From assembly GCF_932526225.1 (NCBI RefSeq), contig NC_064045.1, forward strand, positions 3,449,998-3,513,997: a stretch of 64,000 bases of DNA. Direction: 5' to 3'. The notes below the pieces were generated by a model. It was not told the DNA's origin. It did not search any database and was given only the letters and a program-made list of their open reading frames with translations. Position 1 is the stretch's first letter. Each line of letters begins with the position of its first letter. A program made the position numbers and the translations under genes. This DNA is from Nematostella vectensis. Its lineage: Eukaryota > Cnidaria > Anthozoa > Actiniaria > Edwardsiidae. Shown one piece after another: positions 1 through 12,998 of the stretch.

Positions 1-870
1 GGATCTCAGGCTAGACGTTCTTATTAAAAAATTTTCTAATAAAAATGAGTCTTTACTCGAAAAAAATATCAGTCCTGCTTCTGGTGCTTTTCTAACTATG
101 CAGAAAAACTTGGTAGCAAAAACATCAGATTTCTTTCCTAGAAAAAAAGATATTTAAAATTGTTCGTGGTAACAGCCTTAAGTTACACTATAATACAAAA
201 ACAACAAAAATATTTTTTTCGAAAGAAACTTGACATTTGTACATTATAATACCAATGCATCTTTCTTGCTTTGAGAATGAATATAGTTTCCGAAAAAAAA
301 AGCCAATTTTATTATAACGAAATAACAATGATTTTATGCACACAAACCAATTGTGGTTTAAATAATTTTGTTTCTTTTGCAAATTAGAGCAAGAAAAGAA
401 GCCTAATGACTGAGCTCAAATTTAAAAACCTGAAAAATAAATATTAAACCTTACAACAAAATCTTAAACAGGTAGAAAAAAAAACACCGATTTCAATTGA
501 CATACTAACACGAAAACTCGCTGACGCTGTGGGGACATTCACTAGAAGCTCTGGTAAATCCCGGGGTTCTTGCATTATTCTCAAAAACACATAATCATTC
601 AATATTTTAATTGCTGAATTTCCACTATTAAGCTGAAAACAGTAATACATCGAAGGCCGAAACAAGCTTTGCATCCCGCGAAAAACGCCAAACCAATTAT
701 TAATACTTTGAAAAGACTTTGCATTTATCTCTAAAATTGAGATAAAATACCACCTTGTTTAGAAAACAAGAAATATTTACAAATTCAGTGGTGATTTAGT
801 GATAGTATTTGCGCGGGAATTGTATCTTTCTGTCGCTTAAAAAATCGATGTTTAAGAAAATAAAACCTAC
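1..870. other. Left-edge AT-rich stretch, no supported gene
   Basis: Low-GC sequence with short open frames only. On the minus strand around 480-600 there is an open stretch that could hold a later exon of the candidate gene beginning at 934, but I see no recognisable domain and no clearly preferred splice pair. The first ~45 bases share a short 'ggct(a/g)gacgttcttat' stretch with about 5700-5745, so the edge probably lies in a dispersed repeat. Confidence 0.4.
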
Positions 871-934
871 CTTTTTCGATTCCTGAGACGTAGCAAATCA
901 AGCAAAGCAATGTCCAGTGAAAAACAGTCCCCAT
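871..934 (-). CDS. Candidate first coding exon with signal peptide (partial gene)
   Basis: An ATG at 934 on the minus strand opens a 21-codon exon that begins MGTVFHWTLLCLICYVSG. It has a hydrophobic core followed by small residues, as expected of a cleavable signal peptide. It ends in a phase-1 donor (AAAAAG then GTAGG), the phase typical of first exons of secreted proteins and the same as in the lectin gene at 22,401. Downstream exons would lie at lower coordinates and probably run off the left edge, and none could be assigned. Product unknown. A chance combination of a short hydrophobic frame and a GT is possible, so confidence is moderate to low. Confidence 0.35.
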
Positions 935-3900
935 TTGTGCTTTCTCAGCCTTTCCTGCGGTTGAAAAGTCGGATTAGAAGTTTGAGTTATTTGGATAGGT
1001 AAGACGCAGCGATCCGAAGAAGGCCCCGGTGTGAATACACTTATGTAATATTAATAGAATATTCTTTGCTCTCATCAGGGTCCCAGGGTTGTGTACCACT
1101 AAGAGAACGCTCATTACAGTATGTAAAAAGTGTAGTCTGCTTTTAACGACCATCAGATAATTTAAGCTTACCCGGGTTTCAAATCAACGCTCGAGTTCGT
1201 CATATCTCTGCCTCAATGCTAAATTTTCTCATGAAAATTTTAAGGTTTTGACTTTTAGTGAGTCTTAAAAGCCTCATGACCCCTTCTCATTTCATCAATA
1301 AAAACAAAATCCGGGTATAAAAAACAAACGTTTGTATGCCCTCGGGGACCTTGGAAAATGACTGTTGGGTTCAAAACAACTTCTCTTAGCTTGAGCTTTC
1401 AGTCAAACCATACAAAAAACCGCTATAATTTATTTCGATATGTTTGGGTATTATTGCATAAGACGATAAATTTGCAATAGTGTTGTGCAACTGTTACTTA
1501 TTAATTTGTGAAATGAATCTGGTGAATTTATTGGTACGGTCTCACAGCTTACAGATGTGAAATGTTACCATTTTTTAATCAGTTAAAACGTCAACACTTA
1601 CTCATAGCACCGATCGATTTAAGGTATCGCCTGTGTATCAATCACATGGCTTAGTGGTTCAGCTGTAATCGGACAACATAGAAATTGAACGACCACAACT
1701 AAAACGGTGAAACACTCTGCTATTGCCACCTATTATTGTTAAACATGTTTCTTTTAATAATATTTCTGCTAAAAAAAGAGTGCTATTGCAACTTAGCACT
1801 TAAATTCCATGTGCCCTGCTATTAACAATATTGCGTTTATTAAAATTCCTTTATTGAAATAATAACAAACAGGCATAAGTGCTGACGCCCGAGCTGTTAC
1901 CACGGCGGGATGGTTTTGTTTTAGGGCTGTCTCTGTGAAGGCTGCTGGAGCTGGAAATGCAGCGCTTCGTGGTAGTGTGATATGCACCCGTAGCGCTGGC
2001 ATTCAGTTGTCATCATTGCTAAGTTTGCATACATGTCAGAAACGAAGGCAATAAAATGGCGGCTTTTGAAACATGTTTTAAACATTTGAGCGGTAAGTGG
2101 TCTTACCGCTGTTACTCTCAATTAAAAGAAAGTTGTTGAATGTTGTTTTAATTCCAAACACCTAATGCGATAACTTTCGTTTTTTTTTTAATATTTGGTA
2201 TATATAACGTTTCTATTCGCAAGATAACTTTGAAATAACTATCAATAATTAAAGTCTATTTATCAACGATATTCGATTGGATAATCTCGGATACCTGATA
2301 GAAATAATCGATGGAAATGGAAGATTTGGTGTCGGGGCTTCCATAATCAAATCCTCTTGCCAAGAGCTAAGGACCACAAGGGAAAAAATTGTTCCTGATT
2401 ATTTATTTTTATATATAGTTACAGAGATCAGAAGCCATCTACGAGATGTCGTCTAAGTTTTGATAATTCCTTAGGGGTTCGAGATACCGAGGGTTTCAAC
2501 ATACCCAGGATTCAGTCTACAGAGCGTTCGGGTACCACGGGTCCAAATTTTCTGTAAGTCAAATGATCCGTTTTTAGGTTTCTATCGTTAGACAAATAAA
2601 AATCTCACTCGAAATTGATTTCATTTGCCGCTTCGATACAATCTCTATTAGGATTAGATAAACCAAATGCTAATCTTTGTATTTGCGCAGAGGGAAAATA
2701 TGGACGGATCGTGTGCTTTAGACGAATATTGATGAAAATGAAAATTGATTACTTACGTTTACCGTGGCTTTTCAAGTAAGATCTATTTCTATGCAGTCGT
2801 GTTTTCAGCAGATTGCTGAAACTAGGAATAAATATGTGAAGGAGAATTAGAAAATCGATAAAGTTGTGTTACCGTAAAGACCCGGTAATTTAACAAAACT
2901 CAGCATTTTTACCTGTGTGTCATTCTACCAATCAAAGGGAGAATGATGCGTTATTGGAAATGTTCAAAATATTTGAAATAGAAGCACTGTCGTGTTGTAG
3001 AATGGCCAAGAATCACTTCCTTCTACCGTGTATTACCATCTTACTTTTATATGTAATGCCCTTTTCGCCGCCGACATAATGAACAAGATATAACTTATAA
3101 AAATCACCGTATAAAAGATGCCGTTTTTAGCTACAAAAAGCTATGACGCGCTTTGGGCACGACATTAAAAGGAGGGCGTCAAAGCCGGTTGATTATCCTT
3201 ACCTTTGCGTCAAAGTCGTTTTCGTGCAAACAGTCATGTGCTCGTCATACAGAGATTCGTAACTTTTCCCAAATGCTAATCAAGGGTCGTGTTTATTAAG
3301 AGTATTATCTAGATTTTTGTTAAATTCTTAGTAATTAGCCTTGGATATAAATTAAAGATAGATAGATAAGATGGATGGATAGACTTGTTTTATTAAAATT
3401 ACAAGTGGTAGTAAAAACTGAAATGCGTAATTTTTACAACTAAAACGTATATCTATATATATATTATGTATATAAATAAATATAAGTGTAATCATATGTA
3501 TAAATAAAAGTATAATAATATGTATTTAAAAAAACCTTAAAACGTTCACGTTCATTTAAACTGAGTCTTCCACGGCCGCCCACTTTATGAAAAATGAGTT
3601 AGCAAAGCGCTTTGTCTTGGCTACTGGTTCATTGTACTTTCTCTGGCGCCTCAAATTATATTGAGGGTTGCAGACTTCAGGAATTAGGTGATGTTATTTA
3701 CTATCCTGATTCTCATTGATGGATTAAAATAACGACAAGGTAATGTTTTCGTGATGATCCCTGATAGAAGACAAACAGGCGCGCTCTCCTGCTTACCCGT
3801 ACGGCATTCTAGAAAAAATACACGAAAGAGCTCTTTTCTGCACTCTTTCTAACTCTGACTGTAAGTACTGAGGCAAAAAAAAAGGAACAAGGGACAAGCG

Positions 3901-4614
3901 TAGTCAAGGGAAGATCTAACACAAGCGCAATAGCACAAGATCTTCGGCTGGAACGCGCGCGCGTTTTAGCTGCACAAGAAGGAAGTCAATAATAAGCAAG
4001 TGAGGTATTGTTTCTGTAAAATATTTTTTAGCCTGGGGCTAAAAATCAATATATTTTGTGAGCTATGTTATTTATTTTATATACGAACTAATAGAAACTG
4101 ACAAAACACGTCTAGGAGGCGGTTTCGAGGCTAATCTTCGCGTGTAATTTGAAAAGAGTCGAGATAAGATGGAATGAAAGTTATGACAAGAGCAGGTTCT
4201 TAGTTTAATGATTATATGAAATCTCAAAAAGACACAAAAGTAATAGAATTATCTGTTGTGTAAAATTATGACAGATTTTAAAATATGAAGGTGTACGGAA
4301 AGACCCCCTGCGAAGGCCTAATGGCCCATTTTAGTATCAAAGGGATTCGTTAAAAAGTGTATTGTAAAAATCGCCCATAAAAATGTCTGATTTGGCTGCT
4401 ATTTCGTCTGTTATATAACAAATTCTTTTATTCGAAATTCTCTATATATGAGAAAGGTTTATAGGAATTACAAAAACATGGACTTGAATAAAGTCGGTTC
4501 CTTGTATGATTATCCCTTGTATGGGTTCAGATAAGTTCAACTGTATTTATCCATATGAACGGGTTATCGTTGAGCCGGCTTTTCACTTTTCACTAAATAA
4601 ATCAAGCATATTCT
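935..4614. other. Intergenic, AT-rich, no gene recognised
   Basis: No open frame here has domain-like composition or convincing splice sites. From about 3,345 to 3,530 there is low-complexity sequence (gata/gatg runs followed by TATA-rich sequence). Confidence 0.6.
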
Positions 4615-4725
4615 AAGCAAAAATAGCCTCCCTCGCAGGCGTTTTTAGGCAGGCGTCGCTCGCTCCCCCTCCACGAGCGAGCGACGCCTGCCTAAAAACG
4701 CCTGCGAGGGAGGCTAAAGCAAAAA
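4615..4725. mobile_element. 93-bp perfect palindromic foldback element with 9-bp target duplication
   Basis: The arms at 4624-4665 and 4675-4716 are exact reverse complements over 42 bp, separated by a 9-nt loop. The element starts tagcctccct and ends agggaggcta. It is flanked on both sides by the identical 9-mer aagcaaaaa (4615-4623 and 4717-4725), which is best read as a target-site duplication. There is no coding capacity. Exact arms and exact TSD suggest a young insertion of a very short MITE-like element. A 9-bp TSD would fit Mutator-like transposases, but the source family is not visible here. Confidence 0.8.
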
Positions 4726-7700
4726 TGAACGGTTCCATTCCTTCCTCTTACTTTCCCCTTACTTTTTCTCTTGCGTCTTCTTTGGGCTGATTTTTAACAA
4801 GAAAGCATTTTATGCCTTCGCTTCCTAACCGTCTCCGTTTTCTCCCCTTGTGAACACTGGCCTTCCTTGCAGTCTTAGAGCAAAGTCCCCAAACTGAGCT
4901 TTTCGCACTTTCACACTATCGACGTAAAAAGATAGTGTACGCACCATACGAAAAAGTCACGTGAAACGACGAATGGCTTTCTTTGGATGATTACCACATG
5001 GTAGAGACCGGCTAAGGCGGCGCACGATGTTTACAGTTGTCTTGGAAGATGAATCTAATTTCATTTGAATACGGATGCATGGTACATAACAATGCATTAG
5101 TTCATTATTGATATGGCGACAAAAGTACATGTAAACGGGCCCAGGGATTTTTGTAGCTTTTCTTAGACGTACAAAATGCACAACCAAATATAAAAGGCAT
5201 ACGTACAATATTTGATAAGGTCGAATAAAGACGAAACAAGAATTGGCGCCTAGACAATCTTGAAATTGCAAAATATTACATTGCACTTCTTGAGGTTTAT
5301 ACAAATTTTGTTCATGGATTTCGAATTATAATTTCACCTTTTGGTAATCACGCCTTATTATCCTTATTTTGCAAGTACTTTGCCGCTTGGCAGCCGAATT
5401 GAATTGTTATGCAACAATATGCACACAGAAGATTGTATATGAGTCGTCATTGAACCACAGATTTAAGGGCTCAGACCTTCTTTTAAATAAGAACGTCTAC
5501 TTTTCAGCTGAGGCTGGGCCCTTCTTACTTTTCGAGCATTTCAGTGTAAAAAATACAAAACCTAATAAATTATTGTAAGAGAATTACCTAAATGATCAAT
5601 AGAAATAATATCTAAGGTTGTTATTATGAACACGTTTCATTTAGATCACCACAAAGCGATATTTTGTTTGTTACCTGAGCATCGGCTAGCATTTGGTGAA
5701 ATCTTAGGCTGGACGTTCTTATAGAAAGGTTCTTATTAAGAAAAAAAATAGTGAATCAGGGGAAGCCTGTTGATGGCCTCCTACTGAGGTCGCTATTCGG
5801 TTGAATTCCTTCTCTTTTTCCTTTTGCCTCCCCTTTCAAAACTATAAGAAACCCTACTACGAGTTCTACTCCAGCCCTGCTTGGTGTTTCGGGCTAAAGT
5901 AAAACTCTGTAAAGCAAGCATACCTTCGGTAACCGAGAACCATTATTTCTGCTATGTCTCTGAATCCTGAAATTGCTCCGATCCTGATTCCGCGATCCGG
6001 AACTCCGAACATTACCGTAAGGACGTTTGGCAAAGGGAATTTGTTACGCGCCGTAAGCGATCGTCAAAAGAGCAGTCAACAGATACATAACGAAATTAAA
6101 GAACCAAATCAAAGATTTTCGGACTTCATTCTAGCAAAATAGATAAGTCCCCCGTGTGATTGACGTATGCTGGGGAAGTGTACATTTGTCAGCTTACCTT
6201 TTCTATTATTTTTGCTAAGCTCTTCTTGCCAGTTTCAATATTGCCAGCCAACACCCATGTCCTAATGAAGGGTCTGTGAAAACATCTAGGAATGAAAAAA
6301 AGATCTTTAGTTCGACTTCAAATGCCTCTTCCTTTTTCCCTTCCCTTCCAAGTAGGTTCAGCTAGAGATGCTCCATGACTCAAAAGATGAAATACTCTAA
6401 TGGACAACACATTCCCGAAGCACTGCAATAATAATTAAAGGTGCTACAAACAAGGTTATACAAACGCGATAACATACTGAAATGCAACACGAACAGCAAA
6501 ACGAGTTCACATCTGTTAAAACGGATTTATTATCTAAATGAAAATAACTCTAATTGTTTATGTGGGTCAACCGATGACGCATTTAGATCTGAAATACTAT
6601 TTTGTGCGGGCCTGAATAAGTGATCATTGAGGCCAGAACTATTCCAGATTTTGTGAAGGTCTGTAGTTTGTTACTTGCATTGCTATCACAGATACAAGGA
6701 GATTGCTAGGAATGCTGTTGTATCTGAGCAAATGAGGGAATAATAGCGATAATTGCTTTGTGATGCGGGAATGATATGTTCTTTCATTAGGCTATCGGTG
6801 CGAAAGAGCACCCTTATCTTCACACGGAATGAATTATAGCGACAGCGATGGGAGAAAATGTATTTTGCTGATTTTTCAAGCATTTGTTTATGCTAGGGAG
6901 GAGTATCAAGGGATCTTTCAGTGGATTGTCCTGAAGTTGTCTTGAAGAGATGGCTGTAGCACCTTTTCGAAAAAATATATATTAACCGTAAACAGTGCGG
7001 AACATTACCATTTTTGGTTATATTTGATAAACAATCTGATTAACCAATCAGAGATGAGTATTACTATGCCCAGTCTCACGCGGAAACGCCTCAACTCAGA
7101 GTGGAAAAACAAAATGGCGGTTCCGTTGAATCGGGAAAATCATGTTGAACGCCGCTTTTTAACTCTCTGCAGCAGGTACGCTTTTGCCAAACGCGCTCAC
7201 TTCCGGAAAATAGTTTATTCCTTATTTTGAAAAACTGCATCTTGTGTGGTCATTTTTAAGGTGATCGTACCGCGGGACTTCTATGATTTGAAATAAGCAG
7301 ACAAAAACAGTGAATTTGACCATTGAAAAGAAAGTTTTCTCGGTACGAGATCCCAAAACGACAACGTTGCCCCCAGTGCCCCTCCCAATTCCGACAAGAA
7401 CAATAATAACAAACAGAATGGTGTCATGACAACCACGTTCTATTAAATAAACATCACATGGTTAAATCCTTAAAAACCAGCATCATTATATGTACCACTG
7501 CCAAATATCTGAAAATGGGGGTGGGGTGGGGGGGGGGGGATGCGCTCGCTCGGCCGCTCGGCCCACCCTAGATCAGCCTCTACAGTTGGCAAAGTTCGCC
7601 ATCGCTCTGTAGTGCCCGCGCCTTTATCCACGAGGTCCTGGGTTCGAGTCTCGAATGACGGAGAAAGAAAATGGCAAGTTTTCCCGAAATAAGGTCTGGT

Positions 7701-8139
7701 TAACTTCGGTAAGCTTGATTTTTTGCATAGAGGTTCCTTATATATCGTAAACCAACATATCAAAAAGTGTTTTTTCTAATGGATTTGTCTTCGAGATAAG
7801 AGGCTTGAAAGTGCAATTTGCAAATGTTCAAAGTATGAATTCTCCTCGTTTTTAGTCGGGTCCTGATCAGAAATTAAGCCAACTTTGCTCGCTAATATCT
7901 AAATCCCATATCTTCTAAATTTCTTTAAAATTTGCGGAATCTTTAAGCTTATATATTTAGGACTGGAAAATTTCATGCCATCTTTTTTTGCTCTGTCTTC
8001 CCGGCTCTGACGTGGGTCGAGTTGGTTATCGGTTGTGTTCGAGAATCCATGTATCATAGCCCGCGATGCCTTATGGGTAACATTGAAAAGTGGTAAAATC
8101 CTGTTATCCGTCATGTGAATTTTCACAGACACTTAAAGA
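4726..8139. other. Intergenic, no gene recognised
   Basis: Only short open frames without domain-like features are present. A G-run (about 7515-7540) precedes a tRNA-like remnant. Confidence 0.55.
7585..7665 (+). repeat. Possible tRNA-derived SINE or degenerate tRNA remnant
   Basis: Around 7640-7658 the sequence ggtcctgggttcgagtctcg resembles the T-arm / B-box of a tRNA (GGTTCGANTC). Upstream, cagttggcaaag loosely resembles an A-box region. I could not fold a complete acceptor stem or anticodon arm, so this is offered only as a tRNA-derived repeat remnant. Confidence 0.25.
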
Positions 8140-8365
8140 ATGTCGCTCAACAACTCCTTTATAATTGTCTACACTTGAAAATACATCGGTTGATTTGCAA
8201 GAAAACTTCAATATGACCACCCACGATTGAAGTTAAATACCTTGTCAACGATATTTTACTAACTAAAAGTATCTCAGTCACTTGCCTGAATTAGCCGATG
8301 GAAATGGGTTATTTTTGTGACTTGGCATAAGCGGGAGTATAAAATGGAGGCGGGATTGTTTTAAG
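8140..8365 (+). repeat. Dispersed repeat copy (partner at about 42,640-42,862, inverted)
   Basis: This ~225-bp segment, ending in gcgggagtataaaatgg, is clearly similar along its whole length to the reverse complement of about 42,640-42,862. Shared blocks include actccttt near the start, gaattagccgatg in the middle, and gggagtataaaatgg at the end. The other copy abuts the last GGA intron acceptor. No coding content was seen and the family is unidentified. Confidence 0.6.
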
Positions 8366-9528
8366 AAGAAAGTTCCCAGAACCTGTATTACTTTTTATTC
8401 ACTATATATTTTCTTATTTATTTAATACCCGTGGAGCACTGGGGGCTACGATAAAAGGATTATCCGAATGGAAACTTATTTGAAATAAGGTGTATAAATA
8501 TCATGTATAACAATATAGAAACCAGCAATGTCATATGATGCATATATAAACATATGATGCATATAAAAACTACATGATGCATATATACACCATACATTTT
8601 TTGTTAGTTTGTGTGTTTAGGCCAAATACCTAAAGAATAGTATGAGACTTATGTACCACTGAGCTTACGAAAAAAAAATAGAACAACCGCGATAGATTAT
8701 ATAATTTCATACCATTATATTATGTAAGTTTATTTTAAAAAGATCGAATAATTATTTTGTCCAAATTTGTTTCACGAAGCATAATGGTAAAAAAAGAGAA
8801 GAATTCTTCATTAATTATTTCTTAATTCCGTACAATGTAGCGCCTACCTTTCGAAAACGCACTCCTTATGAAGCTACTGAATTGAATATCCTCTTCAAAA
8901 TGATGCCAAGAAATCTTTGTACAAATGCTCGGAAGCAAGTGCCCACAAATTAGCAGAAAATCAAAGTATGGCAGTCCAACAGGTTCAATCAATAGAATGT
9001 GTTAAGAAGGCGTTCCTCTCTCACCACGAAACATAAACACGACAAATTAAATACGATTTAGTCTAATAAACGCCACAAGAGGTCTTTAAACCCCAACATT
9101 CAACCTAGAGGTTATTTAAGCACAGTTTGAAGTTGATATTTTATCAGAAAGTGTAGCCAAGTAAATGAGTAGACTCAAAGACTAAAGCTCCCCTCTTTTT
9201 TCGGTTCTTTTGCTAACTTTTGAAGTTGTGGTCTCTGCATAGTTGATTCTTGACACGACGGGCTCAGCTAGAGCCAAGTTATAACACCTGTTATTGCCAG
9301 CAGGGTGGATAAACGCTCGAGTTTGTGATTAATTAAAATGCCTATAGCATTCGTGGTTTGGTAATAGGGGTTTTGAACAACGACGAATGCAACACGGAAA
9401 AGGGCTGAGATTAAGACAGCACGATTTAGTCTTGTGCAGCACCCTACCACTCGAGTCGTAGAGAAATCAGCCAACAACTCCGCTACCATTCTCGACTACG
9501 AATATCGTAGTGTATAATTCAGGGCTAA

Positions 9529-9914
9529 GACACCGTCCCCACGTATCCGTTTTCGTTTGAAAACGCAACCTTTTTGTTCCGTTTTCAAAAAGATCCGCGT
9601 CCACACGAAGCGTTTTAATTTTGATACGACCCGTCCCAACGAAAACGCAGAAACGATACGAAAACGATAACAAGTTCTACAGCGCATGCGTACTCGCGCG
9701 GCAAGTGGACTGGACCTCAGATATCACGTCATCGTTTTCGAAAGGTTCCGTTTTCGTCCGTCCCCACGGCACCGAAAGGGTATCGTTTTCAAAAATTGTT
9801 CCACTCTGGAGATTGTTTTCAAATCGTTCCGTTTTCGGTCATTGTTTTCGCGTTAGAGTGGACGATATCCGTATCCGTAACAAAAGGTTGCGTTTTCAAA
9901 CGAAACAGATACGT
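9529..9914 (+). mobile_element. MITE-like TIR element, copy 1 (~386 bp)
   Basis: The left end reads ccgtccccacgtatccg followed by ttttcgtttgaaaacgcaac. The right end is the approximate reverse complement (gttgcgttttcaaacg), slightly degraded at its terminus. The interior is rich in (t)cgttttcg words. It aligns end to end with the reverse complement of 24,810-25,213. Short open frames inside are by-products of the repeat; no transposase is encoded, so it is non-autonomous. Confidence 0.75.
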
Positions 9915-10017
9915 TCATGCGTGACAATTTATTTTAATTGCCGAGAAAAAGCTAACCTAGCTTTTGAGCAACTATAGTTACCACATAAAAATTGCCACAT
10001 AAAAATCGTCAACTAAA

Positions 10018-10095
10018 TTAGTGCTAGTGAAGATGCGGCTTAAGACGTGTTGTAGACAGGTCGCATACGACTTAAGCCGCATCTACACTAACAAT
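10018..10095. repeat. Imperfect inverted repeat
   Basis: The arm gatgcggcttaag (about 10031-10044) is mirrored by cttaagccgcatc (about 10071-10083), with further pairing outward (gtgctagtg against cactaac). The spacer is about 26 nt. It may be the end or core of another small foldback element next to the 9.5-kb MITE. Confidence 0.5.
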
Positions 10096-10557
10096 TTTTA
10101 ATTGACAATATGCTCTCCGTCTACATTTTAGCTGTTTTCTCCAACACGACATGAAACACCATGTTTTTTGGGGGGCCGACCAAGGACGACGCCCACCCTA
10201 TTTACCCAACCATCTTTGTTCGCTAAAGGGATCTTATAAAGTTTAAGAATCCAAATGTCCGATAAAACTTCGGAATGGATACGTGGGTCAAGGGCAAGCT
10301 CGAGGAAAAAAGTAAAATCGACAAAAAATTGCTGGACAACATTTGAGCGCTTTATGATATTTTTTATCACACATTTTTTTTATCATTTTCATAACAGTTT
10401 GCCGTTTATTATAATATATTATTTATCCATGTATTTTTCTATTTAAATGTGCGAAAAAATAAGAACAAAAGCTTGGAATATCATATTATTGGGGGACGAG
10501 TTCCGATATTTTTCACTCCAAAAAATAATAGTAATAATTTTGATAGTGGAATGTTTT

Positions 10558-10591
10558 GCTATGACTCAGCAAATTTTCGCTGAGTCATAGC
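10558..10591. promoter_or_regulatory. 13-bp perfect hairpin carrying a TGACTCAGC (AP-1/Maf-type) site in each arm
   Basis: The arm gctatgactcagc (10558-10570) and its exact complement gctgagtcatagc (10579-10591) are separated by 8 nt. Each arm contains TGACTCAGC, the core of AP-1 / CNC-Maf bZIP binding sites. No gene is nearby, so a regulatory role is speculative; the palindrome itself is seen directly. Confidence 0.4.
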
Positions 10592-10628
10592 CGAAGCCAT
10601 TTTGTTTTACCCGCGACAATGCGATAAA

Positions 10629-10862
10629 ACCAGGCTAGCCACGCTCACGGCGAGTGTAGAGGTGACGTAAAGAATTCAAGCGGTTAAAACCTTATAGCAA
10701 TTTTTGGTGGATTTGAGCACAGAAGAAATTATTAAGATAGTTCACCGCCAAACCGCTGCTTTTTTATGAAGTCAGAATATTCATTTCGACTAGATTACGG
10801 CAAAATAAATAAAATCTCTTAGATCTTTTGCACTCGCCGTGTTCCTGGGCTACCTGTGCTAA
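10629..10862. mobile_element. Probable MITE with ~32-bp TIRs
   Basis: The left end (ccaggctagccacgctcacg then gcgagtg) and the right end (gcactcgccgtgttcctggg then ctacctg) are imperfect inverted copies. A third, similar end occurs at about 32,985-33,016 (acactcgccgtgagtggctg). The interior has no coding content. Confidence 0.5.
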
Positions 10863-12998
10863 AATCACCGAATTGAAGCCTGTGGTAAGCAAGTAACCAA
10901 CCGGAACTTTTGCGTTATCCATTCCTCAAGTTCAGGTGATGTGATCGTGAAACGCATTCTAAACAGTCAAATAATATTACGCAGGCATTGTATTCAGGGA
11001 ACGCATCTAATATTCGGGGAACCACATTTAAGAGGTCACTTTGTTTGTTTAAGATGGGAAATTGAGACTTTTCTAGAATATATTTTCAGGATTTTTTTTG
11101 CAAATCCATAAAGTGAGTGTTGTGTTGAGATGGCAGGCTTTAATTGCGATGCCAAGCGGCTTATATTGAACATCTTATGAAGGACTCAGTTTGGTGCAAT
11201 TCTCGTAGTTTTTTTTTTACTATTTGTTATTACATTCTCGTTTTATTCGATAACGTTACATTGACTTTTCTTTGAAATCAAATTTTTAGGTTTTATACAA
11301 GTTTGGTGGAAGTGATATCTTTTAAAAGAAAGTCTTGAAATTTGCGCGGCTTTTTGGTTAATTCACCAATACCCGAGATTGAAGCATACGAAGTAGCAAC
11401 CAATAACTAGCCAACAGCGTCTTTGTTTTATGTTATAATTATCATCTCGCTGTTTGAATATAATAGTTGCGCGTAGGAGGGGGGCGTAAGGTTTTGGGGA
11501 GATCCGGTTTTGCCTTAAATCTGGCGCGGTTTTCGGTTTTTCGAATTTTATTCCGCGGTATTGCGGTTTCTCTAGACTGCGCGGTTGACGGTTTTTTTAC
11601 TTATCTGACGGTTTTGCGTTTTTTTGGCGTTTTTCCGTGCGGCTTCTGTGTGTTGTGCGGCTTTCGCACCCCCCTAACGCCCCCCTGTCGAAGGTTTCGT
11701 CGCCGAATTTACGTTCCCTTAACAAAGTTTACTTCTTCTTCTTCATAATTTAAGATTATACTTCGTGTCTTCAAAGATATTACTCGGCGCTTTGTCTAAA
11801 ATTGATCTTTGCCCTGTGGTGCAAATTTTCCAGTAACTTGTTGATTGGTCAAGGTAGGACATTAGCATCAAAGTTAACATTATTTATTAGCGTCATCAAT
11901 CTAAATCAGGGATATTAGGGTCTCAAGTAGCCAACACATTTTAGACGCGTTCAAAAAATCTTGGAGAGATTATATAAGAAAGTTTTGTGATTCTTGTCGA
12001 ATTGTTTTTTTTTTCATATATTTTTTTCCGATTGAAGTTAAAGCGATGCTGTAATTTTGCTGTAAAAATTTTTACCAACAAGAATAATTTTAGCTTGTCT
12101 CAACTCAAAGTATAAAAACAAAACCCTTTGTTTTGTCTAATACACTTTTCTGATCGTTTGCAACTTTGCTCAATTGAGTAGTGATTGTGCTATTGTTTGC
12201 GAGTTACGCCTCGTATGACGTATGTGGCTTGGGGGTTGCGAAATTTCCTGCGATCATCTTGAATAGTCGTCACCTTCGAAATTTCCTAAATTTTTTCAAA
12301 TGAGGTTGAACTCGAAAAATCAATACCGAAACCCACAATGTTCAAGGGTAAATGAAAAAGTAAGCGAAACCAGCAACAACATTTAGTTTTCTTAGATTAA
12401 TTTAGGCATTTATACTTTATCCATGAAGCACTGCGGGCTACAACAAGTCGATACTAGAGAGCGAACTTATTTTAAATGGGTATGTAGGCTACATCCAAAC
12501 AAATTACAACATCAATAAAAAAAAATCGGTAACTCAAACTCGAGTAATTCGAACGGATGTTAAGCATAGTTCTAAGAGGAGTATCTCTACTTTCTATTTT
12601 TGAGTAATTAATTACTCGTTTAACCCGGACTCCATGCCAACCCGTACCTGTTTCCACCTCCTTTTATTTAATGTATTTTCCATTTTTTGATACCCAGGAG
12701 GTAGAGGTTACCTGGGCTTATGGATTTCCCAGTGGCATGCAACGTTAGTTGAATATGGGGTAATTTTGTTGCTGAAAAAAGAGTGCTTTGTTTGTTGTAT
12801 ATCAGTGATTTTATGTCACGGTTGTGGCATTGCTTCAATGTCACGCTATAGTAACGCCAATAAAGCAATACCATTAAGCTAGCCTCTTAACATTAGCAAA
12901 ACTATTTGTTTTCAAAAAGAGGCGTAAAACATATATTGTGTTGACTCATATCCCTAATTTCACAACACCTTCGCAGGTAACCTAATCATTATAGAGCT
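10863..12998. other. Intergenic, no gene recognised
   Basis: AT-rich with short open frames only. At 12,421-12,440 there is a copy of a dispersed motif, atgaagcactgcgggctac, also found (partly inverted) near 8051-8082, 8432-8450 and 13,788-13,808. Confidence 0.5.

Noticed and set aside
4957-5304. 115-codon minus-strand frame with hydrophobic stretches
   Set aside because: No recognisable motif, no splice context, and composition like surrounding non-coding DNA.
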